From the NCBI GenBank assembly GCA_002698995.1, contig PAAX01000036.1, positions 62,001 through 126,000 on the forward strand: a stretch of 64,000 nucleotides of DNA, written 5' to 3'. The notes below the pieces were generated by a model. It was not told the origin of the DNA. It made no database searches and worked only from the letters and a program-made list of their open reading frames with translations. The DNA comes from Ignavibacteriota bacterium (GTDB lineage Bacteria; Bacteroidota; Ignavibacteria; Ignavibacteriales; Melioribacteraceae). Shown here in pieces: positions 48,583 to 56,456 of this stretch; within the stretch, counting starts at the first letter, position 1, and each line of letters opens with the position of its first letter. Both the position numbers and the translations under genes were made by a program.

Positions 48583-49372
48583 CTTTAGATTTTGTGAGGT
48601 TTTTAGAAATTTGCTCGCTAACAAGTCCAAATCGTCTCTCTCTTCTTTGAAAATCACGAATTGCTTCTAATAAGCTTTTTGTATTAAAATCGGGCCACAG
48701 AGTATCAGTAACAAATATTTCTGAATAAGCAATTTGCCAAAGAAGAAAATTACTTATTCTCAACTCACCGCCGCTTCTAATTAACAAGTCCGGATCGGGA
48801 ATACCCCTAGTTGTTAAAAAATCTGAAATTAATTCTTCGGTGACATCTTCTTTTTTAATATCACCTTTGTCATACAAGTCGATTATATTCTTAACGGCAT
48901 TGGTTAGTTCCCATCTTCCACTGTAACTTAGTGCAAGATTAAGAGTTAGGGCAGAGTTATTTTTAGTTTTTTCTATAGCTAATTCAAGTTCATTCTGCAC
49001 AATATTTGGGAGTACTTCCAAATTTCCGATAGAAGCTAATCTAATATTATTTGCATGAAGTTCGTTAGTTTCATTCTGAAGACTTTTAACAATAAGTCTC
49101 ATTAAAGTAGAAACTTCATCCTTAGGTCTTTTCCAATTCTCGGTTGAGAATGTATATAAAGTGAGATATTCGATACCAAGCTCAACAGAAGCTTCCACCA
49201 TTTCTCTAACAGTTTCAACCCCTCTTTGATGACCGGCAACTCTGGGAAGTCCTTTTTTTCTCGCCCATCTGCCGTTACCATCCATAATTATTGCAACATG
49301 CTTTGGAATTTCACCTGATTCTTTTACTTCTAAAATCTGCTTCTTTTCTTTTTCTGTTAAAACTCTTTTCAA
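48545..49372 (-). CDS. uppS: Isoprenyl transferase (undecaprenyl diphosphate synthase)
   Basis: The 275-residue protein carries HVAIIMDGNGRWARKKG with the catalytic Asp and IRSGGELRISNFLLWQIAYSE near the C-terminus. It makes the C55 lipid carrier for peptidoglycan and O-antigen. The start is TTG with a weak ribosome-binding site; no ATG is available before the conserved core. It is the first gene of the envelope cluster, about 24 bases after the predicted transcript start. Confidence 0.95.
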   Translation of the reverse strand: MKRVLTEKEKKQILEVKESGEIPKHVAIIMDGNGRWARKKGLPRVAGHQRGVETVREMVEASVELGIEYLTLYTFSTENWKRPKDEVSTLMRLIVKSLQNETNELHANNIRLASIGNLEVLPNIVQNELELAIEKTKNNSALTLNLALSYSGRWELTNAVKNIIDLYDKGDIKKEDVTEELISDFLTTRGIPDPDLLIRSGGELRISNFLLWQIAYSEIFVTDTLWPDFNTKSLLEAIRDFQRRERRFGLVSEQISKNLTKSKDAKKHSKHFAQV

Positions 49373-49402
49373 ATCGGTCTCAAAAAAATAATTAGACCTA
49401 GC

Positions 49403-49431
49403 AAAATAAATTGAGCGTGCCTAAATGTCAA
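49403..49431 (-). promoter_or_regulatory. Sigma70-like promoter for the uppS-bamA-lpx cluster
   Basis: On the minus strand, a perfect TTGACA (49431-49426) and TATTTT (49408-49403) are separated by 17 bp. Transcription would start near 49396 and read into uppS. It is the only strong promoter I noticed for the 15-gene cluster, though internal ones may exist. Confidence 0.7.
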
Positions 49432-49474
49432 GGTAGATATAATTTAAGTGAAGAGATGAAAAATCTGCTAATCT

Positions 49475-49858
49475 TTAATTTTCTGATAAAGAAACGAGCT
49501 TTATCGCCTTTTTTGTGGTTTCATCTAATGATGAAATTAAGCTTTTGGCTTTGTTGAAACTCTCTTTTTGAACTCCAACAAAAATAACTAATTTTGATTG
49601 GCTTCCTCTATTGTTGCGGGCAGCAAGATATTTTAATTTAGAAATTGTTTTGGGATTATCTAAATCTTCATTTTGTAATGTAATTCCAATTGCTAACTTT
49701 TTCTTGTACTTACCAACAGCGTCAACTTCATAAGTTCCCATTGGTGTTGGGTCAGGAAGATAAGTTCCGTATTTACGGCTGATTGTTAAATAACCATTTT
49801 TCCAGAAATGATCAATTAATCTATCAACTCTTTGCTGGTATGTATATCTTGCAGTCAT
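49475..49858 (-). CDS. Small protein of unknown function in the lexA operon
   Basis: The 127-residue soluble protein has an aromatic N-terminal helix region (YTYQQRVDRLIDHFWKNGYL) and then alternating strands and helices. The stretch YEVDAVGKYKKKLAIGI recalls the core strands of PD-(D/E)XK nucleases, but the expected E-x-K is replaced by I-G-I, so catalysis by that mechanism is doubtful. A strong ribosome-binding site (TAGGAGGT) precedes the ATG. It lies 19 bases after the WYL-like gene and so may be SOS-controlled. Confidence 0.75.
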   Translation of the reverse strand: MTARYTYQQRVDRLIDHFWKNGYLTISRKYGTYLPDPTPMGTYEVDAVGKYKKKLAIGITLQNEDLDNPKTISKLKYLAARNNRGSQSKLVIFVGVQKESFNKAKSLISSLDETTKKAIKLVSLSEN

Positions 49859-49877
49859 TTTATACCTCCTAGCTCGA

Positions 49878-50123
49878 TTAGTTAAAAGACATAATCGGAA
49901 TTATTGGAGAAAACTTATTGAATTCCAAAACCTTAATGTTCATAATTTTTTCATATTCAAACATCTTGATTTCATTCGTACTGCTGATTCTGCCGTAAAT
50001 AACTTTCTTTCCTGTTTTATTAAATGCGATATAATAAGGTTCCAATACAACTTCATTAAATCCGTATAAAAACTTTACTCTATTTCTATCGCTTATAGCT
50101 TTTGAAAATAAATCCGACTTCAT
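49878..50123 (-). CDS. Small WYL-like protein in the lexA operon
   Basis: The 81-residue protein resembles the first half of a WYL domain: KAISDRNRVKFLYGFNEVVLEP, then KTGKKVIYGR where WYL proteins have the name-giving residues, then an F-x-Y-E-K-I region (motif read in parts). WYL domains bind nucleic acid or nucleotides and often regulate DNA-damage and defence genes. No helix-turn-helix part is attached. It starts 16 bases after the lexA stop with AGAGGTG upstream. Assignment is tentative. Confidence 0.7.
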   Translation of the reverse strand: MKSDLFSKAISDRNRVKFLYGFNEVVLEPYYIAFNKTGKKVIYGRISSTNEIKMFEYEKIMNIKVLEFNKFSPIIPIMSFN

Positions 50124-50139
50124 ATAAACACCTCTAAGT

Positions 50140-50784
50140 TTAATTGTAATAACGAATTACGCTAATTACTTTACCTATTATCGAAAAGTCTTCAAAATTG
50201 TTTACATCAATTAGACGATAATTTTGGTTCTCGGGTTTAAGGTAAATTTTATTATCCTCTTTTAGGAATGTTTTTAGGGTTGATTCATCCCCCAGCATTG
50301 CAACTACAATATCTCCGTTATTTGCCACTTTCTGCTGATTAACAATAACCAAATCTCCATCCAATATTCCGGCTTCAATCATACTATCTCCTTTAACTTT
50401 TAGACCGAAGCATGAACTTGTGGTTTTTGTAAAATTCGAATCGACTAAAATTCTATTCTCAATATTTTCTTCTGCAAGAATAGGATAACCGGCGGCAACT
50501 CTACCAACAATAGGGATTTCAACAAAACTATCATTTTCATTTGCTGCTATTGGAAATACATTAGAAGAATTGTCAGTAATCGAAATTGAGCGGTTACTAT
50601 TCTCATTTGTAGTTATGTAACCTTTTTTAACCAGCGCATCAATGTGACGTTTAACGCCGAATGTTGAATTGATTTCAAATCTCTTTCCAATTTCTCTATA
50701 CGTCGGAGGATATCCTCTTTCATGCTGAAATTCGAAAATGAAATCTAATATCTCTTTTTGGCGGTCTGTTAATTCTTTTTTCAT
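50140..50784 (-). CDS. lexA: LexA repressor
   Basis: I place the start at ATG 50784 (MKKELTDRQKEILDFI), removing 12 residues that would be read from the operator region. The 214-residue protein has an N-terminal winged helix (about 1-65) and a C-terminal S24 peptidase domain. Its cleavage site is Ala98-Gly99 in RVAAGYP, with Ser134 (GDSM) and Lys171 (TLKTF). LexA represses SOS genes until RecA-ssDNA triggers self-cleavage. Two matching palindromes overlap its promoter, indicating autoregulation. Confidence 0.95.
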   Translation of the reverse strand: MKKELTDRQKEILDFIFEFQHERGYPPTYREIGKRFEINSTFGVKRHIDALVKKGYITTNENSNRSISITDNSSNVFPIAANENDSFVEIPIVGRVAAGYPILAEENIENRILVDSNFTKTTSSCFGLKVKGDSMIEAGILDGDLVIVNQQKVANNGDIVVAMLGDESTLKTFLKEDNKIYLKPENQNYRLIDVNNFEDFSIIGKVISVIRYYN

Positions 50785-50787
50785 TGT

Positions 50788-50805
50788 AGTGCTCTTTTGT
50801 TCACT
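50788..50805 (-). promoter_or_regulatory. Candidate LexA operator 2
   Basis: An 18 bp site AGTGAACAAAAGAGCACT (minus strand) has the form AGTG-N10-CACT, within a longer perfect repeat of TTGTAGTG and CACTACAA arms (50784-50791 and 50802-50809). It spans the transcript start to the start codon. Its centre is 26 bp from that of the other site. Confidence 0.6.
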
Positions 50806-50808
50806 ACA

Positions 50809-50837
50809 AATATAGTGCACGGATGTACACTTGTCAA
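50809..50837 (-). promoter_or_regulatory. lexA promoter
   Basis: On the minus strand, TTGACA (50837-50832) and TATATT (50814-50809) are separated by 17 bp, the best promoter match in the window. The start codon is about 25 bases after the -10 box. Confidence 0.8.
50814..50831 (-). promoter_or_regulatory. Candidate LexA operator 1
   Basis: An 18 bp site AGTGTACATCCGTGCACT (minus strand) fills the spacer between the -35 and -10 boxes of the lexA promoter. It has the same AGTG-N10-CACT form as the second site. A repressor bound here would block RNA polymerase directly. Confidence 0.65.
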
Positions 50838-50840
50838 TAT

Positions 50841-51650
50841 CTATTTAAATATTTTTTGCAAATATTCTATTGAGGGAGGATTTTCTTCGGAAAAATTGTT
50901 GTAATCTTTTTCCAAATCAAAAGTGGTTGGATTATGGGGATTTGTTATTATTAGTCTATCATGCAAACACCAAATTCCATTTTTATCACAAGATGATTGT
51001 AAGATATTAATCTGAATATGTTCTGCATTCTTATATAATTCTGCTAATTCAATCATTGTTTGATGATTTGCAGAATAAATATTTGTGCTTTTATCATAAA
51101 CTGAAACGGGATAAATTTTACTAATCTTCAATGCTGAATTAGAGTCAATAAATGTTTCATCTTCACCAATTCCGCCATCTAAATTAAAATAAGTTATGTT
51201 GGGTATTTCATTCACAGAATTCAGAAAATTATTCAAAAAATAGTTTGCAACAAATGATCCACTTGAATGAGCCGAAATAACTAATTCACTATTCTTATTA
51301 ATTTGGGTTTTTAATTGAATTATTAGAGAATCTATATTTATATCGGATTTGTTCTTAAACAAAACATCATTTGGACCTTTAACAGAATATAATTTTCCAA
51401 AACCTTTTTTACTCAGATAAAAATCGTTAAGCGAATTAACCCAATTGTTTGCCCAATCTTGTTTAACAGTCCAGCCGGCAAATCCAATAAATATTTTACA
51501 TGATGATGAATCGATTTCTAAATAATTAACGCCGCTGGTAATTTTGATAAATTCCTTTTTCTCATTGGAACTTGCAGAAATAGATAATAAAAAAGCCGTC
51601 AAAAAAATTGTGACGGCTTTTTTAAAAATATTTCGATTATTATTGAACAT
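50841..51650 (-). CDS. Secreted alpha/beta-hydrolase-like protein
   Basis: The 269-residue protein has a signal peptide (about 1-28) and a possible nucleophile elbow AHSSGS (127-132, with Ser129 as nucleophile) after a beta strand ELVIS. A candidate acid lies in NLDGGIGED, and a candidate His in HDRLIITNP near the end. The fold assignment rests on this motif alone, and the substrate is unknown. The codons of the signal peptide contain the ilvE terminator (51589-51623). No later in-frame Met would give a sensible protein, so the start appears right. Confidence 0.7.
   Translation of the reverse strand: MFNNNRNIFKKAVTIFLTAFLLSISASSNEKKEFIKITSGVNYLEIDSSSCKIFIGFAGWTVKQDWANNWVNSLNDFYLSKKGFGKLYSVKGPNDVLFKNKSDINIDSLIIQLKTQINKNSELVISAHSSGSFVANYFLNNFLNSVNEIPNITYFNLDGGIGEDETFIDSNSALKISKIYPVSVYDKSTNIYSANHQTMIELAELYKNAEHIQINILQSSCDKNGIWCLHDRLIITNPHNPTTFDLEKDYNNFSEENPPSIEYLQKIFK
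51589..51623 (-). terminator. Intrinsic terminator of ilvE lying inside the next gene
   Basis: On the minus strand a GCCGTCA/TGACGGC stem (51617-51611 with 51601-51595), flanked by A and T runs, is followed by six T residues (51594-51589). It looks like a strong Rho-independent terminator 30 to 60 bases after ilvE. It also encodes residues about 10-22 of the downstream hydrolase's signal peptide. Confidence 0.8.
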
Positions 51651-51653
51651 TAT

Positions 51654-52724
51654 TTAGTCTAAATAAGTCATCCAATTATATCTATCTTCAACTCTTCCGT
51701 ATTGAATTCCTGTTATTTCTTCATAAAGCTTAAGTCCTAATTCACCCGCTTCTTCGGAGTTGAAGTTAAGTAGTTCATCATTATAACTTAATTTACCAAT
51801 TGAAGAAATTACAGCGGCTGTTCCTGTTCCGAATAATTCTTTTAAATTACCGTTTTTATAACCACTAAGGATTTCATCAATGTGAATTCTTCTTTCATTC
51901 ACATTATAACCCCAATCACGTAAAATTTGAAGAACAGAGTTTCTTGTAACCCCAGGTAAAATTGTTCCTTGCAAAGGAGGGGTAGCAACTTCATTTTCAA
52001 AATGAACAAAGATATTCATTGTTCCAACTTCTTCAAGATATTTCTGTTCAATTGCGTCAAGCCAAAGAACTTGAGTATATCCCAATTTTCTAGCTTCTCT
52101 CTGTGCAGCTAAGCTTGCAGCATAATTACCGGCAGTTTTACAATCACCAACACCTTTTCTAACTGCTCTTACATATTTATCTGTTGCCAAAATTGGAACA
52201 GGTTTAAATCCTTCAGGATAATATGGACCAACCGGACTAAGCATAATAATCAATTTATAATTATTGCCAGGTCTAACTCCTAAAAAAGGATCGGTTGCAA
52301 ACATAACCGGACGAATATAAAGCGAATGTCCTTTTTTTGTAGGAATCCAATCTTGATCAATCTTAACTAATTCCAATAAAGCTTTTAGAACTAAATCGGA
52401 ATCAACTTCCGGGATGCACATTTTTCTTGCTGAGTTGTTTAGTCTTTCAATATTCTTTTCAGGTCTGAATAATGCAATTCTTCCATCAACTTGCTTGTAA
52501 GCTTTTAATCCTTCAAAAATTGATTGGCCATAATGCAAAACCATTGCAGCCGGACTCAAATTAAGATTAGAATATTTTTTGATAGTAGGACTATGCCATC
52601 CGCCAAGTGCTTCATCGTAATCCATTTCAAATACATGATCTGTAAAGGTTCTTCCAAAAATTAAATTTTCAGGTAGTTCAACTTTGGTTGTTCTTTCCTC
52701 TAGCTCAAAATTAATTTCCGCCAT
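51654..52724 (-). CDS. ilvE: Branched-chain amino acid aminotransferase
   Basis: The 356-residue fold-type IV PLP enzyme is of the long BCAT type. Lys196 in GDCKTAGNYAAS is the PLP lysine. LHYGQSIFEGLKAY and RPEKNIERLNNSARKM are typical substrate/cofactor regions. It interconverts leucine, isoleucine and valine with their 2-oxoacids. The neighbouring hydrolase starts 3 bases after its stop codon, but a terminator lies in between functionally. Confidence 0.95.
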   Translation of the reverse strand: MAEINFELEERTTKVELPENLIFGRTFTDHVFEMDYDEALGGWHSPTIKKYSNLNLSPAAMVLHYGQSIFEGLKAYKQVDGRIALFRPEKNIERLNNSARKMCIPEVDSDLVLKALLELVKIDQDWIPTKKGHSLYIRPVMFATDPFLGVRPGNNYKLIIMLSPVGPYYPEGFKPVPILATDKYVRAVRKGVGDCKTAGNYAASLAAQREARKLGYTQVLWLDAIEQKYLEEVGTMNIFVHFENEVATPPLQGTILPGVTRNSVLQILRDWGYNVNERRIHIDEILSGYKNGNLKELFGTGTAAVISSIGKLSYNDELLNFNSEEAGELGLKLYEEITGIQYGRVEDRYNWMTYLD

Positions 52725-52782
52725 TTTCTCACCATCATTTTGTTCTTAATAAAACAGTAAATCTTTGATAAATTTTTAGTTG

Positions 52783-52810
52783 ATAATTCTTGAAATGTTT
52801 TAAGAATTAT
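52783..52810. repeat. Perfect inverted repeat between ilvE and the stress-protein gene
   Basis: ATAATTCTT (52783-52791) and AAGAATTAT (52802-52810) form 9 bp arms around a 10-base spacer, within the 244 bp divergent region. It could be an operator or an RNA hairpin in the ilvE leader; there is no further evidence. A TATAAT at 52924-52929 could be the -10 box of the plus-strand gene, but its -35 box is poor. Confidence 0.35.
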
Positions 52811-52968
52811 TTTGATTCTTTATGCAGTAAATTCAATAAATATGATAGACAAATCTAAGATTCGAAAATCATGTTAAAAGATAAATAAAATAGCTTATAT
52901 TAAAAAGCAATTTACCTTTCTCTTATAATCATATTTTCGTTAAATTTAAGAAAAAACAAACTGGTTTT

Positions 52969-53805
52969 ATGTTTAAGAAAATTGGTATTGCAGTCAGCTT
53001 TTCCCCTTACGGAAAATCATTATTTAAAATTGCCGCTTTCCTTCAAAAAGAATTGTCATCTCAATTATATTTGATGCACATCGGTAATTTCTCGGAAGAA
53101 AAGGAAAACAGAGTTAAAGCACTTGCACAAGAATTTAATATTGATGAATCAGCATACAAAATTGAATTCAAGAAAGATGAACCTTCAAAAGCACTTGCTA
53201 AATTTGTGGAAACAGAAAATTTAGATTTGCTCATTCTCGGTGCGCTTGAAAAGGAAACAACTCTAAAATATTATATCGGTTCTGTAGCAAGAAATTTAAT
53301 GAGAAGTGCTCCTACAAATCTGCTTATTTGTCCGGCTAAAAAGGAAGCTGATTTTGAATTTAATAATCTATTTATTACTACTGATTATTCATCAAGAAGT
53401 GAAACGGCAATTAAATTTTTAGCCGATTTTGGGAAACTGATAAATTCAAAAAGAATTGTTGTGATAAGAGAATTTAATATTCCCGGTTTGGCTGTTACTG
53501 TTGATGATTTTGGATCAGCGAATGATGCCGAATACAGTATGAACAATCTAGTTGCAGAAGAAAAAGAAAAATTAGATTTCTTTCTTAAAGAGATTAACAT
53601 AAAAGATATAGCGATTGAAAGCGTATGCCTTTATGGTAAAGAAGGTTTTGCTTCAAACAAATTTGTTAAAGATAACAATGCCGATCTTTCAGTAATTACT
53701 GCTCCATTAAAAAGACCAAAGTTATTTGACAGAATTTTTACCAGCGAAATTGAATTTAACATAAAAGAAATTCCTTCTCCTTTACTTATTCTGAAGAAAT
53801 TCTGA
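52969..53805 (+). CDS. Tandem-domain universal stress protein
   Basis: The 278-residue protein is made of two UspA domains. The first (about 1-137) ends YIGSVARNLMRSAPTNLLICP, close to the G-x2-G-x9-G nucleotide-binding pattern but incomplete. The second (about 145-278) is more divergent. Usp proteins bind ATP or other ligands and often regulate transporters. The stop codon overlaps the antiporter start by one base (TGATG), so the Usp probably acts with that transporter. Confidence 0.88.
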   Translation: MFKKIGIAVSFSPYGKSLFKIAAFLQKELSSQLYLMHIGNFSEEKENRVKALAQEFNIDESAYKIEFKKDEPSKALAKFVETENLDLLILGALEKETTLKYYIGSVARNLMRSAPTNLLICPAKKEADFEFNNLFITTDYSSRSETAIKFLADFGKLINSKRIVVIREFNIPGLAVTVDDFGSANDAEYSMNNLVAEEKEKLDFFLKEINIKDIAIESVCLYGKEGFASNKFVKDNNADLSVITAPLKRPKLFDRIFTSEIEFNIKEIPSPLLILKKF

Positions 53806-55487
53806 TGCAGAAATTAGGATCAGCAGAAATAGTACAATTGCTTTTGGCAATTACATTAATGCTTGGATTTGGAAGAGCATTTGGTGAACTGTTTAGAAAA
53901 ATAAAACAGCCTGCAGTAGTTGGTGAAATTTTAGCTGGAATTTTTCTTGGACCAACAATTTTCGGAACAATCTTTCCCGAAATTCAACAGTTCATTTTTC
54001 CATCTATTGGATTAGTAACAATTTCTCTAGATGCAATTGTTAATCTTTCTATAATATTTATGCTTTTAGTAGTTGGATTAGAAATTGATCTTGCAGTTGT
54101 AATTAAGCAGGGTACTGCAGCTTTAACTACCGGCACACTTGGAATGATTATTCCCTTTATATTTGGTGCTGCAGCAGCTTATTTTGCTCCTTCAATTTTC
54201 GGATCTCAACCGGATAATCTTTTAATTTTTTCTTTCTTTATCGGAACAGCTCTCGCTATTTCTGCTTTGCCCGTTATTGCCAGAACATTAATGGATTTGA
54301 AGTTATTCAAAACCAAAATGGGTATGACAATTATGGCAGCCGCTATGTTTAATGATTTAATGGGCTGGATTATCTTCTCAATTTTCCTTGGTTTAGTCGG
54401 TTCAAGTTCTCATGGCGGAACAGTTTGGGAAACAATAGGATTTACTCTTTTATTCACTTTTATTGTTCTAATTTTTGTTAGAAAGTTATTCGATAAATCT
54501 CTTCCTTATATTCAAAGCAGACTTTCATGGCCCGGCGGTATTTTAGCTTTTGTTATGGTTTCTTCTTTAATCGGTGCAATTTTAACTGAGCTGATTGGAG
54601 TGCATTCAATTTTCGGCGCATTTATAATTGGCGTTGCTCTTGGTGATTCCGTTCATTTAAGTGAAAAAACAAAATTTATTGTTCATCAATTTATTACAAA
54701 TATTTTTGCTCCACTGTTCTTTGTTTCAATTGGATTAAAAGTAAATTTCATTCAAGCTTTCGATCCGGTTATTGTTTTAGTAATTATTGTTCTCGGTTTT
54801 CTAGGTAAAATTATCGGATGTGGATTTGGCGCTAAAATAAGCGGGTTTAATAATAATGAAAGTCTTTCAATCGGTTTTGCAATGAATTCGCGCGGAGTTC
54901 TTGAAATTGTTCTTTCTTTGGTTGCAATACAAAGCGGAATTATTTCGGAAGAAATTTTTGTTGCAATTATAATTCTTGTCCTTTCCAGCTCGGTTCTTGC
55001 CGGACCTTTAATGAGTTATTTCACCAAAGATTCAAGAAAGTATTCCTTTATGGATCTTATCGATTCAAAATCAATTATTGTTTCTAATTATGAAAAGAAA
55101 GATGACCAAATAAAACAGTTATGCAAAGTTGCATCTGATAGATATAAGCTAAACTATGATGAAATTTCAAGCAGAGTAATACAAAGGGAAAATCTGATTC
55201 CAACCGGAATTGGAAACTTTGTTGCCATTCCACATGCAAAAGTAAAGATCAATAAACCAATTGTTACAATTGGAATAAATAAGAAAGGATTAGATTTTGA
55301 AGCACCCGATCATCAACTTTCTAAAATTATTATTTTGCTTTTAACTCCTGAAGATAAGAATGAACTTCAGCTTCAATTACTTGCTGATGTTGCAAATAAA
55401 TTTAGAGATAAAGAAAAAATTTCTTCTCTACTTAATATTAGTTCGGAAGAAGAATTCATGTCAAAAATAAAAGAAGAGCTTGCATAA
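53805..55487 (+). CDS. CPA2-type cation/proton antiporter with C-terminal PTS EIIA-like domain
   Basis: The 560-residue protein has about 12 membrane helices with CPA2 features such as PAVVGEILAGIFLGPTIFG and MNSRGVLEIVLSLVA. A cytoplasmic tail from about 420 resembles PTS EIIA type 2 (mannitol/nitrogen type), including His477 in AIPHAK, the phosphorylatable position. This suggests antiport controlled by phosphorylation or by the EIIA fold. Transported ion (Na+ or K+) cannot be told. It is coupled to the universal stress gene before it, and the MlaE permease gene starts directly at its stop codon. Confidence 0.9.
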   Translation: MQKLGSAEIVQLLLAITLMLGFGRAFGELFRKIKQPAVVGEILAGIFLGPTIFGTIFPEIQQFIFPSIGLVTISLDAIVNLSIIFMLLVVGLEIDLAVVIKQGTAALTTGTLGMIIPFIFGAAAAYFAPSIFGSQPDNLLIFSFFIGTALAISALPVIARTLMDLKLFKTKMGMTIMAAAMFNDLMGWIIFSIFLGLVGSSSHGGTVWETIGFTLLFTFIVLIFVRKLFDKSLPYIQSRLSWPGGILAFVMVSSLIGAILTELIGVHSIFGAFIIGVALGDSVHLSEKTKFIVHQFITNIFAPLFFVSIGLKVNFIQAFDPVIVLVIIVLGFLGKIIGCGFGAKISGFNNNESLSIGFAMNSRGVLEIVLSLVAIQSGIISEEIFVAIIILVLSSSVLAGPLMSYFTKDSRKYSFMDLIDSKSIIVSNYEKKDDQIKQLCKVASDRYKLNYDEISSRVIQRENLIPTGIGNFVAIPHAKVKINKPIVTIGINKKGLDFEAPDHQLSKIIILLLTPEDKNELQLQLLADVANKFRDKEKISSLLNISSEEEFMSKIKEELA

Positions 55488-56258
55488 ATGACTTCATTCT
55501 TTAATTGGATTGGTAAAAAGAGTTTAGATTTTATCGAAGAATTCGGCGAAGTAATGATTTTACTTGCAAGAATTTTCAAGTTTTCTCCAAAACTTATTAA
55601 AAGCAGAAAACTTCTTTTATATCAAATGGAACATATTGGAGTTAATTCTCTCCCTTTAGTTATAATTATTGCAAGCTTTACCGGAGCAGTAGCAGCTTGG
55701 CAGGCAGCTTATCAATTACAGGGATTAGCCCCTTTGTCATTTTTAGGTGCTGCAACAAGCAGAGCAATTATCACTGAGCTTGGTCCGGTTTTAACTGCAA
55801 TTGTAATTGCAGGAAGAGTTGGTGCTTCAATTGCCGCCGAACTTGGAAGCATGAATGTAACCGAACAAATTGACGCATTAAAAACAATGGGAATTAGTCC
55901 GATTAGATATTTGGCTATGCCCAGATTTTTTGCCGCTTTAATTATGATGCCCATTTTAGTAGTTATTGCAAATTCAATCGCCGTTTTCGGTGCTTATATA
56001 ATTTCAGATTATTTTCTTGGAATTTCGGCAAATGTATTTTTTGATTCTGTGAGAAGATTTTTCTTAATCAGCGATTTCTTTTTCGGAATTATTAAAGGAA
56101 CTCTTTTCGGCAGTGTAACTGCTTTAATCGGCTGCCACATTGGCTTTAAGACCGAAGGGGGTGCGGAAGGTGTTGGAAACTCAACAATTCGTTCTTTCGT
56201 TCTAACTTCTGCTCTAATTCTTATTTTGGATTACATTTTATGGTCATTACTCTTTTGA
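55488..56258 (+). CDS. mlaE: MlaE-family ABC transporter permease
   Basis: The 256-residue protein has about five or six membrane helices and the MlaE-characteristic LGPVLTAIVIAGRVGASIAA and MNVTEQIDALKTMGISP. MlaE permeases move phospholipids between inner and outer membranes together with an ATPase (MlaF) and an MCE protein (MlaD). Neither follows here: the next gene, 198 bases on, is a sugar transferase. Its start directly abuts the antiporter stop. Confidence 0.92.
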   Translation: MTSFFNWIGKKSLDFIEEFGEVMILLARIFKFSPKLIKSRKLLLYQMEHIGVNSLPLVIIIASFTGAVAAWQAAYQLQGLAPLSFLGAATSRAIITELGPVLTAIVIAGRVGASIAAELGSMNVTEQIDALKTMGISPIRYLAMPRFFAALIMMPILVVIANSIAVFGAYIISDYFLGISANVFFDSVRRFFLISDFFFGIIKGTLFGSVTALIGCHIGFKTEGGAEGVGNSTIRSFVLTSALILILDYILWSLLF

Positions 56259-56456
56259 GATTAAATGGAAGCAAACGAAAATTATTTAAGGATTAATTTC
56301 AACTTGATACTAAATTAATATTGAACTATTCCTTATTTTTTTTATTTTTTACTTAGAATTTTGATTTAGATTTTATTTCTGTCAAATCATATTGAATGAG
56401 AGCAGTGTGATTTGATTTTTCAATATAAAAAAACATAAAAAAATATCGGCCCAAAA

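Noticed and set aside
48583-48657. Charged N-terminal extension of BamA
   Set aside because: It would place 25 polar residues before a clear signal peptide and only increases the overlap with uppS.
49475-49858. Active PD-(D/E)XK nuclease
   Set aside because: The strand that should carry E-x-K reads I-G-I, so the catalytic residues are missing in this alignment.
50785-50820. Twelve-residue N-terminal extension of LexA
   Set aside because: It lies at the promoter/operator and upstream of the likely transcript start; the ATG at 50784 gives the family's usual beginning.
56375-56400. TTGACA on the minus strand before the sugar transferase gene
   Set aside because: It points away from the plus-strand gene, no -10 box of quality follows, and no minus-strand gene begins there.
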